Source: Ancylobacter tetraedralis (GTDB lineage Bacteria; Pseudomonadota; Alphaproteobacteria; Rhizobiales; Xanthobacteraceae). Taken from it: a stretch of DNA of 64,000 nucleotides. Every line of letters begins with the position of its first letter. The first letter of the stretch is position 1. Positions 1 to 9,302 of the stretch are shown here, piece after piece. The notes beneath the pieces are model-generated. The model made no database searches. It was not told where the DNA came from and worked only from the letters and a program-made list of their open reading frames with translations. The position numbers and the translations under genes are program-made. The stretch is taken from assembly GCF_014195655.1 (NCBI RefSeq), contig NZ_JACICD010000002.1, forward strand, positions 434,001 through 498,000, read 5' to 3'.

Positions 1-16
1 GCCGGGCGGGTGCGGG

Positions 17-46
17 GTGAGCGGGCGTGACGTGAGCGGGCGTGAC
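17..46. repeat. two tandem copies of a 15-bp unit
   Basis: The unit GTGAGCGGGCGTGAC occurs twice without a gap (17-31 and 32-46), and a third copy starts and decays at 47. It lies upstream of the Trm112-like gene. The window starts here, so a preceding gene end cannot be judged. Confidence 0.7.
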
Positions 47-148
47 GTGAGAATGTCAGCTCGCTGGGCTATATAGCGGAAATTGCCGAATCCCGGTGCC
101 GGCCGCCTGTACAGGTGGCGCCGGGGACAGAAGGAGCTGATCACCGCC

Positions 149-379
149 ATGGCCGAGAAACACCCGCACGCGCATTCCCGCTCCGGCTATGAGCTCGATC
201 CCAAGCTGCTGGAAATTCTGGTGTGCCCGGTGACCAAGGGCACGCTGGAATATGATCGAGCGGCGCGCGAACTGGTGTCGCGCGCGGCGCGGCTCGCCTA
301 TCCCATCCGCGACGGCATCCCGATCATGCTGGCGGACGAGGCGCGCCCGCTGACCGAGGACGAACTGGCCGGCCGCTGA
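149..379 (+). CDS. Trm112 family protein (YcaR-like), zinc ligands degenerate
   Basis: A small 76-residue protein with the Trm112/UPF0434 signature [12 protein letters not shown] followed by [12 protein letters not shown]. In eukaryotes and archaea Trm112 activates methyltransferases; the bacterial role is poorly defined. The start at 149 is chosen because AAGGAG sits at 131-136 and homologues begin close to this methionine; the upstream in-frame methionine at 83 gives an unlikely N-terminus. Of the Cys residues found in the E. coli YcaR type, only Cys26 remains here: the CPxC partner is Thr29, and the later Cys is Ser. The zinc-binding form therefore looks lost. The next gene converges from the other strand. 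Confidence 0.85.
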   Translation: MAEKHPHAHSRSGYELDPKLLEILVCPVTKGTLEYDRAARELVSRAARLAYPIRDGIPIMLADEARPLTEDELAGR

Positions 380-417
380 GGGTCGGCGCGTCCGCCATCC
401 TCGCCGCTCGAAGACGC

Positions 418-1638
418 TCAGAGGGCCTCGCCGCGCAGCAGCTTCGGCGCGGCGCCGACAATGCCGGCGGCGTCGCGGATGAAGAAGGATTTCAGGCCCG
501 GCAGCCGCTCCACGATGCCGAGGCCGACATCGCGCACCAGCCGCGCCGCATCGTTGCGCACGCCGAACAGCCGGTTCAGCCCGTCCGTTGCCGCGCCCAT
601 GGTGAGCGTGTCGAAGCGCCGCCAGCGCTGGTAGCGTGCCAGCATGTCGGGCCCGCCAATGTCGAGGCCGAGGCGGCCGGTATCGGTGACCACCTCGGCC
701 AGCGCCGCGACGTCGCGCAGGCCCATGTTGATGCCCTGCCCGGCAATGGGGTGGATGGTGTGGGCGGCGTCGCCCACCAGCGCGAGGCGCTCGCCGACGA
801 AGGAGCGGGCCATCTGGAAGCCGAGCGGGAAGGCCTGCGGCTCGTCGAGGATTTCCAGCGCCCCCAGCTGCAGCCCGAAGCGCCGCTCCAGCTCGTCCAG
901 CAGCAGCACGCGCGGAAGCTTGAGGAGGCTTTTGGCGGTCTCGGTCGCCTCCGTCCAGACGATGGACGAGCGGTTGCCGGTCAGCGGCAGGATGGCGAAG
1001 GGGCCGGCGGGCAGGAAATGCTCGACGGCCTTGCCCTCGTGCGGGCGCTCATGGCCCACCGTCATCACGATGGCCGACTGGTGATAGGACCAGCCCACCA
1101 CGCCGATGCCGGCGAGCGCGCGCAGCTTCGAGCGCCCGCCATCGCAGGCGCAGAGCAGCCGCGCCGTCGCCGGGGTGCCGTCGGTGAGGTCGATCCGGCT
1201 CACTGTCGGGCCGGCGGCGAAGCTGGCGACGCCGGCCGGCAGCAGGGCGATGCCGCGCTCGCGCGCCAGATCGGTCATCGCGTCCTGCAGCACGGCGTTT
1301 GGCACCATGTGCGCGAAGGGCTCGCCCGGCGCGACATCGCCCTCGAAGGACAGGAATACCGGGCGGGCGGCATCGCCGAGCTTGGAATCGGTGATTTCCA
1401 TGGCGAGCATGGGCTGCGCCGCGTCGGCCACGCGCTCCCACACGCCCAGCGTCTCGAACAGCCGCCGCGCCCCGGCGGCGAAGGCGGAGGCGCGCATGTC
1501 GGCGCTGCGCGGCGCGGGAGCGGCGAAGGTGGGATCGGCCACGGCGAGGCGGGCGCCGCCAAGGCCGCGCTCCAGCGCGAGGGCGAGCGACAGGCCGGCA
1601 AGTCCGCCGCCGGCGATGAGTGCATCCGTGTCCGTCAT
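418..1638 (-). CDS. UbiH/UbiF/Coq6 family FAD-dependent hydroxylase
   Basis: A 406-residue flavoprotein monooxygenase of the ubiquinone-biosynthesis hydroxylase family, which hydroxylates the polyprenyl-benzene ring of ubiquinone precursors. The N-terminal dinucleotide motif AGGGLAGLSLALALE is at residues 8-22, a CDGGRSKLR stretch (DG motif) lies mid-protein, and the FAD-ribityl motif LVGDAAHTIHPIAGQGIN is in the C-terminal third. The start MTDTDALIAGGG at 1638 places the Rossmann fold at the usual distance from the N-terminus; the open frame continues over 100 codons upstream but without family similarity. Which ring position it hydroxylates cannot be told from sequence alone. It is divergent from tesB. 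Confidence 0.9.
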   Translation of the reverse strand: MTDTDALIAGGGLAGLSLALALERGLGGARLAVADPTFAAPAPRSADMRASAFAAGARRLFETLGVWERVADAAQPMLAMEITDSKLGDAARPVFLSFEGDVAPGEPFAHMVPNAVLQDAMTDLARERGIALLPAGVASFAAGPTVSRIDLTDGTPATARLLCACDGGRSKLRALAGIGVVGWSYHQSAIVMTVGHERPHEGKAVEHFLPAGPFAILPLTGNRSSIVWTEATETAKSLLKLPRVLLLDELERRFGLQLGALEILDEPQAFPLGFQMARSFVGERLALVGDAAHTIHPIAGQGINMGLRDVAALAEVVTDTGRLGLDIGGPDMLARYQRWRRFDTLTMGAATDGLNRLFGVRNDAARLVRDVGLGIVERLPGLKSFFIRDAAGIVGAAPKLLRGEAL

Positions 1639-1822
1639 TGGCTCAGATCCCCTGTCCGCCCGCCCGCTGCGCCGCCGCTCGGGCATGGCCCGCGCCTCCG
1701 CGTCGCGCCCGGGCGAGATCGCGCTGCGGCGCATTGTCTGCCGGGCATCATATGCCTTAGCTACGGACAAGGAACAATGCGGCGCGCCGGCCTGCCCTGC
1801 GCGCCAGGAAGGCGGAGCCACG

Positions 1823-2716
1823 ATGTCGACCACTGCCGAACTCGTCCAGCTGCTCGATCTGGAGACGCTGGAGGACAACCTGTTCCGTGGCAAGAACCCT
1901 CCCGAATCCTGGCCCTTCCGCACGCGCGTGTTCGGCGGGCAGGTGCTGGCGCAGGCGCTGGTGGCGGCCCAGCGCACCGTCGATCTCGCGGCGCATTCGC
2001 TGCATGCCTATTTCCTGCTCGCCGGCGACCCGAGCGTGCCCATCCTCTATGAGGTCGAGCGCGTGCGCGACGGGCGCAGCTTCGCCACCCGGCGGACCGT
2101 CGCCATCCAGCATGGCCGGCCGATCTTCATCATGTCGGTGTCGTTCCACCGCGAGGAGCCGGGCCTCGACCACCAGATCGACCTGGAGGCCGCGGTGGAG
2201 GGCGAGGTGGAGGGCGAGGTGCCCGCGCCGCAGGACGTTCCGGGCCTCGACGCGCTGGCGGCGGATGTGCTGGAGCGCCTTCCCGCGCCGGTGCGCGATT
2301 ACTGGCTGCGCCCGCGGCCCATCGAGCTGAAGCCGATCGGGCTCGGCCAGACGCACAGCGTGCCGCGCCGCATGGTCTGGTTCCGGGCCGCCGCGCCCCT
2401 GCCGGATGCGCCCGAGCTGCACCGCGCCGTGCTGGCCTATGCCAGCGACATGACGCTTCTGGAGGCCACCACGCTGGTTCATGGCACCAGCGTGCTCGGC
2501 GCAGGGATTCAGGCCGCGAGCCTCGATCACGCGCTGTGGATCCATCGGCCGTTCCGCGCCGATGGCTGGCTGCTCTATGTACAGGACAGTCCCAGCGCCT
2601 CCGGCGCGCGCGGGCTGGCGCGGGGCCTGATCTATGACGAGCGCCGCCGGCTGGTCGCTTCGGTCGCCCAGGAAGGGCTTATTCGCCCGATCCGCAAGGC
2701 TTCCGGCAGTGAATGA
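1823..2716 (+). CDS. tesB: acyl-CoA thioesterase II (TesB)
   Basis: A 297-residue double hot-dog thioesterase that hydrolyses acyl-CoA to free acid and CoA in the cytoplasm. It starts MSTTAELVQLLDLETLEDNLFRG, as TesB proteins do, and contains FGGQVLAQAL in the first hot-dog. The second carries YASDMTLLEATTLVHG, which holds the conserved Asp, and ends close to the stop with LVASVAQEGLIR, which holds the conserved Gln. The start at 1823 has a GGAAGGCGGAG ribosome-binding region just upstream. It is separated from glnK by about 300 bp and is probably a single-gene unit. Confidence 0.92.
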   Translation: MSTTAELVQLLDLETLEDNLFRGKNPPESWPFRTRVFGGQVLAQALVAAQRTVDLAAHSLHAYFLLAGDPSVPILYEVERVRDGRSFATRRTVAIQHGRPIFIMSVSFHREEPGLDHQIDLEAAVEGEVEGEVPAPQDVPGLDALAADVLERLPAPVRDYWLRPRPIELKPIGLGQTHSVPRRMVWFRAAAPLPDAPELHRAVLAYASDMTLLEATTLVHGTSVLGAGIQAASLDHALWIHRPFRADGWLLYVQDSPSASGARGLARGLIYDERRRLVASVAQEGLIRPIRKASGSE

Positions 2717-2892
2717 CTAAAAATTAATCGGTGTGTGCCACTTTTTTAGCGGCGCGTAAGGTTGACCGAGGGTGCCGACCAAGAAATGGGCAGTGCGCTG
2801 CCGCCGGGGCGGGCCGAATTGGAGCCGGCTGCTGAAGCGGCGCCTCCGCCTCACGGGGTGCGGCAATGTAAATTTGCCTCACCCATCTGGGT

Positions 2893-2908
2893 TGGCACGC
2901 GAATTGAT
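2893..2908 (+). promoter_or_regulatory. candidate sigma-54 (RpoN) promoter of glnK-amtB
   Basis: TGGCACGCGAATTGAT fits the -24/-12 consensus TGGCACGNNNNTTGCW at every fixed position except the C of GC (A here). It lies about 110 bp upstream of glnK. NtrC-activated RpoN promoters are the usual control of glnK-amtB, so element and context agree. I did not find a convincing NtrC site pair. The rest of the 303-bp gap 2717-3019 holds no gene. Confidence 0.75.
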
Positions 2909-3019
2909 TCCTACCGCCCGGCTTGACCGCAAGGGTTTCACTGACCTGCCTGGCCGAGTCCGACATGAAACGCCCGGAACCGGCTGTGCAGGGTTCGGGG
3001 CCAAGCGGGGACAGGAACC

Positions 3020-3358
3020 ATGAAGATCGTCATGGCTATCATCAAGCCTTTCAAGCTTGAGGAAGTCCGGGATGCGCTCACTGGCATTGGTGTGCACGGA
3101 CTGACCGTCACGGAGGTCAAGGGCTACGGGCGCCAGAAGGGCCACACCGAGATCTATCGCGGCGCCGAATACGCGGTGAGCTTCCTGCCGAAGCTCAAGA
3201 TCGAGGTGGCCGTGGCCTCCGACCAGGTCGCCAAGGTCATCGACGCCATCACCTCCTCGGCCAAGACCGGCCAGATCGGCGACGGCAAGATCTTCGTCTA
3301 CGCGATCGACCAGGCCGTGCGCATCCGTACCGGCGAAACCGACGCCGACGCGCTCTGA
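3020..3358 (+). CDS. glnK: nitrogen regulatory protein P-II (GlnK)
   Basis: A 112-residue P-II signal protein that reports 2-oxoglutarate, ATP/ADP and nitrogen status to AmtB, the NtrBC system and the GlnE/GlnD enzymes. The T-loop contains EVKGYGRQKGHTEIYRGAEY with the uridylylation tyrosine at position 51, and the C-terminal signature TGQIGDGKIFV is intact. It is 51 bp upstream of amtB, the classic glnK-amtB pair in which GlnK plugs the ammonium channel under nitrogen excess. The linkage to amtB and the sigma-54-type promoter argue for GlnK rather than GlnB. Confidence 0.95.
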   Translation: MKIVMAIIKPFKLEEVRDALTGIGVHGLTVTEVKGYGRQKGHTEIYRGAEYAVSFLPKLKIEVAVASDQVAKVIDAITSSAKTGQIGDGKIFVYAIDQAVRIRTGETDADAL

Positions 3359-3409
3359 GCCAGTGCTTTTGATCCCGATATTTTCCGAACGCGACGGAGC
3401 TTTGAACCC

Positions 3410-4774
3410 ATGACGATGAAGAAGTGGATACGTGCGGGGCTTCCCGTGCTGGCGACCACGGCGCTGGTGGCAGCCGCCGCCTTCGCGCAGGACGCGCCAC
3501 AGGTCGGCGCCGAGGCCACTGCCGAGGCTGCCGCCGTGGTCGCGACCGTGGACAAGGGCGACATCACCTGGATGATGCTCTCCACCATCCTGGTCCTGTT
3601 CATGACCGTGCCGGGCCTCGCGCTGTTCTATGGCGGCCTCGTGCGCGCCAAGAACATGCTCTCGGTGCTGATGCAGGTGACCGTCATCGCCGCGGTGATG
3701 ATGCTGCTGTGGGTGTTCTACGGCTACTCGCTCGCCTTCACCTCGGGCAACGCCTTCATCGGCGGCTTCGAGAAGGCCTTCCTCGCCGGCGTGACGACCG
3801 AAAGCCTGGCCGACACCTTCTCGAAGGGCGTGAAGATCCCGGAATACGTCTTCATGGCGTTCCAGATGACCTTCTCGGCCATCACCCCGGCGCTCATCAT
3901 CGGTGCCTTCGCGGAGCGCTTCAAGTTCTCGGCGATCGTGCTGTTCTGCATCCTCTGGGTGACCTTCGTCTATTACCCCATCGCCCACATGGTGTGGTTC
4001 TCCGAGGGCTACCTGTTCGGCCTCGGCGCGCTCGACTTCGCCGGCGGCACCGTCGTGCACATCAATGCCGGCATCGCCGGCCTGATCGGCTGCATCATCG
4101 TCGGCAAGCGCACCGGCTATGGCAAGGAGCTGATGCCCCCCCACTCGCTGCCCTTCGCGATGGTCGGCGCCAGCGTCCTGTGGGTCGGCTGGTTCGGCTT
4201 CAACGCCGGCTCCAACCTGGAGGCCAATGCCGGCACCACGCTGGCCCTGGTGAACACCTTCGTCGCCACCGCCGGCGCCATTGTCGGCTGGACGCTCATC
4301 GAGTGGCTGGCCAAGGGCAAGCCGAGCATGCTGGGCGCGATCTCCGGCATGGTCGCCGGCCTCGTCGCCATCACCCCGGCCGCCGGCCTCTCGGGCCCGA
4401 TCGGCGCGATCGTGCTCGGCTTCGTCGCCTCCATCGTCTGCTTCTTCTTCGTCACCACGGTGAAGAACGCGCTGGGCTATGACGACAGCCTCGACGTGTT
4501 CGGCGTCCATGGCGTGGGCGGCATCATCGGCGCCATCGGCACCGGCATCGTCGTCTCCCCCTCGCTCGGCGGCCCCGGCATCGCCGACTACGAGATGGGC
4601 CACCAGGTGTGGGTGCAGGTCCAGGCCGTCGCGACCACCATCGTGTGGTGCGGTGTGATCTCCGCGATCCTGTACTTCATCGTGAATGTCATCGTCGGCC
4701 TGCGCCCGTCGGTGGAGAAGGAGCGCGAGGGTCTCGACATCGTCGAGCACGGCGAGCGCGCCTATCACAGCTGA
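3410..4774 (+). CDS. amtB: ammonium transporter AmtB
   Basis: A 454-residue inner-membrane ammonium channel of the Amt/Mep/Rh family. Residues 1-26 form a cleavable signal peptide ending ALVAAAAFA-Q, a linker follows, and then about eleven transmembrane helices. The pore twin histidines are visible in GGTVVHINAG (His217) and VFGVHGVGG (His367), and the family signature DFAGGTVVHI is intact. It is co-transcribed with glnK and followed by a strong terminator. It is expected to be induced on nitrogen limitation through the upstream sigma-54-type promoter. Confidence 0.96.
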   Translation: MTMKKWIRAGLPVLATTALVAAAAFAQDAPQVGAEATAEAAAVVATVDKGDITWMMLSTILVLFMTVPGLALFYGGLVRAKNMLSVLMQVTVIAAVMMLLWVFYGYSLAFTSGNAFIGGFEKAFLAGVTTESLADTFSKGVKIPEYVFMAFQMTFSAITPALIIGAFAERFKFSAIVLFCILWVTFVYYPIAHMVWFSEGYLFGLGALDFAGGTVVHINAGIAGLIGCIIVGKRTGYGKELMPPHSLPFAMVGASVLWVGWFGFNAGSNLEANAGTTLALVNTFVATAGAIVGWTLIEWLAKGKPSMLGAISGMVAGLVAITPAAGLSGPIGAIVLGFVASIVCFFFVTTVKNALGYDDSLDVFGVHGVGGIIGAIGTGIVVSPSLGGPGIADYEMGHQVWVQVQAVATTIVWCGVISAILYFIVNVIVGLRPSVEKEREGLDIVEHGERAYHS

Positions 4775-4824
4775 GGCGATCGGCGCGGTTCGTCCGCGCC
4801 GTCCCGTCGCCGCCTGAAACCCGA

Positions 4825-4850
4825 CCCCGGCGCCCGCGCCGGGGTTTTTT
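4825..4850 (+). terminator. rho-independent terminator of glnK-amtB
   Basis: Perfect 8-bp GC stem CCCCGGCG / CGCCGGGG with a 4-nt loop, followed directly by six T. It lies 50 bp after the amtB stop. The remaining gap to 5079 is GC-rich and holds no gene that I can support. Confidence 0.9.
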
Positions 4851-5079
4851 CATGAGCCCCGCGGCTCGGGGTGAGCGCGGGGGCCGGGCGGCTCGTTTCC
4901 GCCCCCCGGCGCGCCCGCGCCGGGTTTTCATGGGCCGGGACTCCTTTTCCCCGCCCCGCGCCAATGCGTCGCGCCCGATCCTGCGCTCGCGGCGCCTGCA
5001 TGGTTAAGAACGCCTTTACCGCACGCGGCCTATTGTGAGCGAACGCCCGTAGTCCGCACTCTGTGGTGAGACGTTCCAC

Positions 5080-6324
5080 GTGTCCGATTTCCGTCCTGAG
5101 GGTAAAGTGCCGCTGGCACGCGATCCGGCCGTCGATGCCGGTCCCGCGGCCCGCTCGCCCTTTATCCGTCTCAATGAGCTGCTGGCGAACATCGCGCCGG
5201 GCAAGCCGCCGCTGAGCCTTGCGGTGGGCGAGCCGCGCCATGCTATGCCTGATTTCGTCGGCAGCGTGCTGGCGGGCCATCTCGACGGTTTCGGCCGCTA
5301 CCCCGCCGGCCGGGGCCTGCCGGAATTTCGCCGCGCCGCCGCCGACTGGTTCGGCCGGCGCTACGCGCTCACGCGCCCGCTGGACCCCGAGCGCGAGGTG
5401 CTGGTGCTCAACGGCTCGCGTGAGGGCCTGTTCTTCGCCGCGCTGCAGGCCCGTGCGCGCCTCTCGCCGCGCAAGCGGGCGATGATCGGCGACGCGGCGC
5501 CGGCCGTGCTGCTGCCCAATCCCTTCTATGCCGCCTATGGCGCCGGCGCCGAGGCGGCCGGCTGCGAGAGCGTGGCGCTGCCGGCGGGCGCGGACTGGCT
5601 ACCCGTGCTGGAACGGCTCGATGCCGGCCTGCTCGACCGCACCGTCGCGCTCTATTTCGCCTCGCCGGCCAATCCGCAGGGCACCATCGCCCCGCGCGCC
5701 TATCTGGAAAGGCTGGTCGCGCTGGCCCGCGCCCATGAGGTGATGATCTTCGCCGACGAGTGCTATTCCGAGATCTGGCTCGGCGATGAGCCGCCGACCG
5801 GCATCCTCGAAGTGGCGGGGCCCGATTTCGCCAATGTCGTCGCCTTCAATTCGCTGTCGAAGCGCTCCAGCCTGCCGGGGCTGCGCTGCGGCTTCTGCGC
5901 GGGCGACGCCGGCTTCATCGAGGCTTTCGCCGATTTCCGCAACGTCGCCGCGCCGCAGGTGCCCGAGCCGCTGCAGCATGTGGCCATCGCCGCGCTGGCC
6001 GACGAGGCGCATGTGAGTGCCAGCCGCGCGCTCTACCGCGCCAAGGTCGACGTGGCCGACGCGGTGTTCACGGGGCTCTTTGGCTATCGCCGGCCCGATG
6101 GCGGCTTTTTCCTCTGGCTCGATGTCGGCGCGCTCGGCGGCGGCGAGGCGGCGGCACGGCGTCTGTGGGAGCGGGAAGGGCTGCGCACCGTGCCCGGCGG
6201 TTATCTGTGCCGCAGCGGGCCGGACGGCGGCAATCCCGGACAGGACTTTCTGCGCATCGCGCTCGTGCAGGACCTCGCCACCACGCAGGCCGCCTTGCCG
6301 CGCCTGCTGGCGGGGCTGTCCTGA
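5080..6324 (+). CDS. dapC: class I/II PLP aminotransferase, DapC-like (succinyl-diaminopimelate aminotransferase)
   Basis: A 414-residue fold-type I aminotransferase. N-terminal SPFIRLNELLANIAPGKPPLSLAVGEP and the PLP-lysine region SLSKRSSLPGLRCGF are typical of the DapC group, which converts N-succinyl-2-amino-6-ketopimelate to succinyl-LL-diaminopimelate in lysine and peptidoglycan synthesis. The cofactor motifs SPANPQGTIAP and FADECYSEIW are present. The start is GTG at 5080; the upstream ribosome-binding site is weak. A separate lysA lies 6 kb downstream. The exact substrate is inferred from family resemblance, and related aminotransferases are not excluded. Confidence 0.8.
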   Translation: MSDFRPEGKVPLARDPAVDAGPAARSPFIRLNELLANIAPGKPPLSLAVGEPRHAMPDFVGSVLAGHLDGFGRYPAGRGLPEFRRAAADWFGRRYALTRPLDPEREVLVLNGSREGLFFAALQARARLSPRKRAMIGDAAPAVLLPNPFYAAYGAGAEAAGCESVALPAGADWLPVLERLDAGLLDRTVALYFASPANPQGTIAPRAYLERLVALARAHEVMIFADECYSEIWLGDEPPTGILEVAGPDFANVVAFNSLSKRSSLPGLRCGFCAGDAGFIEAFADFRNVAAPQVPEPLQHVAIAALADEAHVSASRALYRAKVDVADAVFTGLFGYRRPDGGFFLWLDVGALGGGEAAARRLWEREGLRTVPGGYLCRSGPDGGNPGQDFLRIALVQDLATTQAALPRLLAGLS

Positions 6325-6347
6325 AAGGACCAGGGGGCAGGCGACAC

Positions 6348-8996
6348 ATGGGCCGGCAGACACAGACGACGATGCGCACCCCGCGGCTCGATGCCGAATC
6401 GCTGCGCGCGCCCAAGCGCCCCCCGCGCACCGGCGCCGCCGCGGCCGGGCCGAAGGGAACGGAGGCGCCCGGCGCCGGCCGTGGCGCCGCGCGCCGCCGC
6501 AAGATGCAGCCCGGCCTGCTGCCGGACGAATTGAAGGGCGCGCTCGGCCGCCGCATGGAGGAGGGGATCGGCCTCGCCGTGCTGGCGGTCTGCGCGCTCA
6601 TGATCGTGGCGCTGGCGAGCTGGTCGGCCGATGATCCCAGCCTCAGCCGCTCCAGCGACGCCCCGCCGATGAACCTGCTGGGCCGGCCCGGAGCCGCGCT
6701 GGCGGATCTGCTGATGCAGCTGTTCGGCGTTGCCTCGCTCGCCGTGGTGCTGCCGATCGGCGTGTGGGGGTGGCTCACCCTCACCCATCGTCGCCCCGGT
6801 CGCGGGCGGGCCCGGCTGATGGCCTGGGTGGCGGGAACGGTGTTCGCATCGGGCTTTGCCGCCTGCCTGCCGCATTTCGGCGCCTGGCCGCTGCCGCGCG
6901 GGCTCGGCGGTGTGCTCGGCGACAGCGTGCTGCTGGTGCCCGATGCGTTTCGTACCGCCTGGCTCGGGGCGTTCGACTATGCCGTCGTCGGTGCGCTCTG
7001 CCTGTTCGGCGCGGTGCTCACCCTGCCGCTCGCCGTCGGGATGGGCCTGAAGGTGCCCGGCGAGGCGAATGGCGAGGAGGATGACGGCCTCGCCGTCGAC
7101 GACGAGCCGAGCACGTTCGGCATCCTCATCGGCATGTTCACCCACGCCTTCCTCTCGTTCCGCGCCCGCCTCTCGGCCCGGCCGGTGCGCCGGCCGGTGC
7201 GCGACGAGCCCCCGCCCGGGCTGCTGGGCCGGCTGCGCGGCCTTGTCGCTCCGGTCGAGGAGGACGGCTTCGTGCGCAAGGACCGCCTGGAGCCCAATTT
7301 CAACCCGGACACGGTCGATCCCGATTTCGGTGTCGCCGGGTTCGAGAGCCATGCCGGCGACCCGGAAGAGGAAATCGAGATTCCCGCCCCGCGCCCCACG
7401 CGCGGCGTGCGCCGTCCGCCGCTGCGCTCCATCAAAGGCGGGCGCGCGGCCGAGGAGGAGCAGCGCCGGCGCTACCAGACGCCGCCGCTCGATCTGCTCT
7501 CGCCCCCGCCGCCGCGCGGCGGCCCGGCACTTTCCAAGGACGTGCTGGAGGAGAATGCGCGCGACCTCGAAGGCGTGCTGGATGATTTCGGCGTGCGCGG
7601 CGCCATCGTCAACGCGCGTCCCGGCCCGGTGGTGACGCTGTATGAACTGGAGCCGGCCCCCGGCATCAAGTCCAGCCGCGTCATCGGCCTCGCCGATGAC
7701 ATCGCCCGCTCGATGAGCGCCATTTCCGCCCGCGTGGCGGTGATTCCGGGCAAGAACGCCATCGGCATCGAGCTGCCCAATCCCAAGCGCGACAAGGTGC
7801 TGCTGCGGGAAATCCTCGCCGCCAAGGATTTCGGCGAGACCGCCTACAAGCTCGCCATCGCGCTCGGCAAGACCATTGGCGGGGAGCCCGTCGTGGTCGA
7901 CCTCGCCCGCATGCCGCATTTGCTGGTCGCCGGCACCACCGGCTCGGGCAAGTCGGTCGCCATCAACACCATGATCCTGAGCCTGCTCTACCGGCACCGC
8001 CCGGACCAGTGCCGGCTGATCATGATCGATCCGAAAATGCTGGAACTCTCGGTCTATGACGGCATTCCGCACCTGCTCACGCCCGTCGTCACCGACCCCA
8101 AGAAGGCGGTGGTCGCCCTCAAATGGGCGGTGCGCGAGATGGAGGAGCGCTACAAGAAGATGTCGAAGGTCGGCGTGCGCAACATCGATGGGTTCAATGC
8201 CCGCGTGAGCGAGGCCATGGCCAAGGGCGAGCAGATCGTGCGCACCGTGCAGACCGGCTTCGACAAGGAGACGGGCGAGGCGATCTATGAGCGCGAGGAG
8301 ATGGACCTCTCGCCGATCCCCTATATCGTCATCGTGGTGGACGAGATGGCCGACCTGATGATGGTCGCCGGTAAGGACATCGAAGGCGCCATCCAGCGCC
8401 TCGCGCAGATGGCCCGCGCCGCCGGCATCCACCTCATCATGGCGACCCAGCGCCCGAGCGTCGACGTCATCACCGGCACGATCAAGGCGAATTTCCCGAC
8501 CCGCATCTCCTTCCAGGTCACATCCAAGATCGATTCGCGCACCATCCTCGGCGAAATGGGCGCCGAGCAGCTGCTGGGCCAGGGCGACATGCTCTACATG
8601 GCCGGCGGCGGGCGCATCTCGCGCGTGCACGGCCCCTTCGTCTCCGACCAGGAGGTGGAGCGCATCGTCGAGCACCTGAAGACGCAGGGCGCGCCCTCCT
8701 ATCTCGAGGAGGTCACGGCCGATCTCGAGGGCGAAGACGGCGCGGTGTTCGACAAGAGCGCCGTGGGCGGGGGCGGGGGCGGCGCGGAAGGCGGCGGCGA
8801 TCTCTATTCGCAGGCGGTGGCGGTGGTGATGCGCGACAAGAAGTGCTCCACCTCCTATATCCAGCGCCGGCTGCAGATCGGCTATAACCGCGCGGCCTCG
8901 CTGGTCGAGCGCATGGAGCGCGAGGGGCTGGTGGGCCCCGCCAACCATGCCGGCAAGCGCGAGATCCTCACCGAGGGGGATGGCGACGACTATTGA
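6348..8996 (+). CDS. ftsK: DNA translocase FtsK
   Basis: An 882-residue septal DNA pump that segregates chromosome termini and activates XerCD recombination. The N-terminal 250 residues carry about four membrane segments after a basic arginine-rich tail. A proline/arginine-rich linker follows, then the RecA-like motor with Walker A GTTGSGKS (residues 529-536) and Walker B IVVDEMADLM near 664. The C-terminal gamma winged helix (DLYSQAVAVVMRDKK to the end) binds KOPS sites. The start at 6348 is 23 bp after the aminotransferase stop; a second in-frame ATG at 6372 is possible. The linker is short compared with E. coli FtsK, as is usual in alphaproteobacteria. Confidence 0.95.
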   Translation: MGRQTQTTMRTPRLDAESLRAPKRPPRTGAAAAGPKGTEAPGAGRGAARRRKMQPGLLPDELKGALGRRMEEGIGLAVLAVCALMIVALASWSADDPSLSRSSDAPPMNLLGRPGAALADLLMQLFGVASLAVVLPIGVWGWLTLTHRRPGRGRARLMAWVAGTVFASGFAACLPHFGAWPLPRGLGGVLGDSVLLVPDAFRTAWLGAFDYAVVGALCLFGAVLTLPLAVGMGLKVPGEANGEEDDGLAVDDEPSTFGILIGMFTHAFLSFRARLSARPVRRPVRDEPPPGLLGRLRGLVAPVEEDGFVRKDRLEPNFNPDTVDPDFGVAGFESHAGDPEEEIEIPAPRPTRGVRRPPLRSIKGGRAAEEEQRRRYQTPPLDLLSPPPPRGGPALSKDVLEENARDLEGVLDDFGVRGAIVNARPGPVVTLYELEPAPGIKSSRVIGLADDIARSMSAISARVAVIPGKNAIGIELPNPKRDKVLLREILAAKDFGETAYKLAIALGKTIGGEPVVVDLARMPHLLVAGTTGSGKSVAINTMILSLLYRHRPDQCRLIMIDPKMLELSVYDGIPHLLTPVVTDPKKAVVALKWAVREMEERYKKMSKVGVRNIDGFNARVSEAMAKGEQIVRTVQTGFDKETGEAIYEREEMDLSPIPYIVIVVDEMADLMMVAGKDIEGAIQRLAQMARAAGIHLIMATQRPSVDVITGTIKANFPTRISFQVTSKIDSRTILGEMGAEQLLGQGDMLYMAGGGRISRVHGPFVSDQEVERIVEHLKTQGAPSYLEEVTADLEGEDGAVFDKSAVGGGGGGAEGGGDLYSQAVAVVMRDKKCSTSYIQRRLQIGYNRAASLVERMEREGLVGPANHAGKREILTEGDGDDY

Positions 8997-9152
8997 GCGG
9001 ACGTCGCGTCCGTGAGGGTTCCGGGCGGGGGAACCCGTGCCGGGACACAGGATCGCCACAGCGCCCGGCTAGTGCCACCCCGTCGGATCGGCGCCCGAAT
9101 CGATCGCGCGGCGTGCCGTCGGGCGGCTCGGGACAGGCCGGCCCTGCGACAA

Positions 9153-9180
9153 TGTTCCCGGCCCGATCGGGGAACACTTT
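9153..9180 (+). terminator. hairpin with short T tract between ftsK and lolA
   Basis: Inverted repeat TGTTCCC / GGGAACA (7 bp, 10-nt loop) followed by CTTTT. It lies 156 bp after the ftsK stop, so it could end ftsK transcription or be an operator for lolA. The surrounding 306-bp gap (8997-9302) shows no gene. Confidence 0.45.
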
Positions 9181-9302
9181 TGGCGGATCGGTCTTGAGCT
9201 GCCATGATCGATGACGAGATAAGCCTCGGGCGCGCGTGTCTGCCGCTGCCGCCCGGATGTCGTGCCGACTATCGCGCCGAGTATCGCGCTACGAGAGGCC
9301 CC

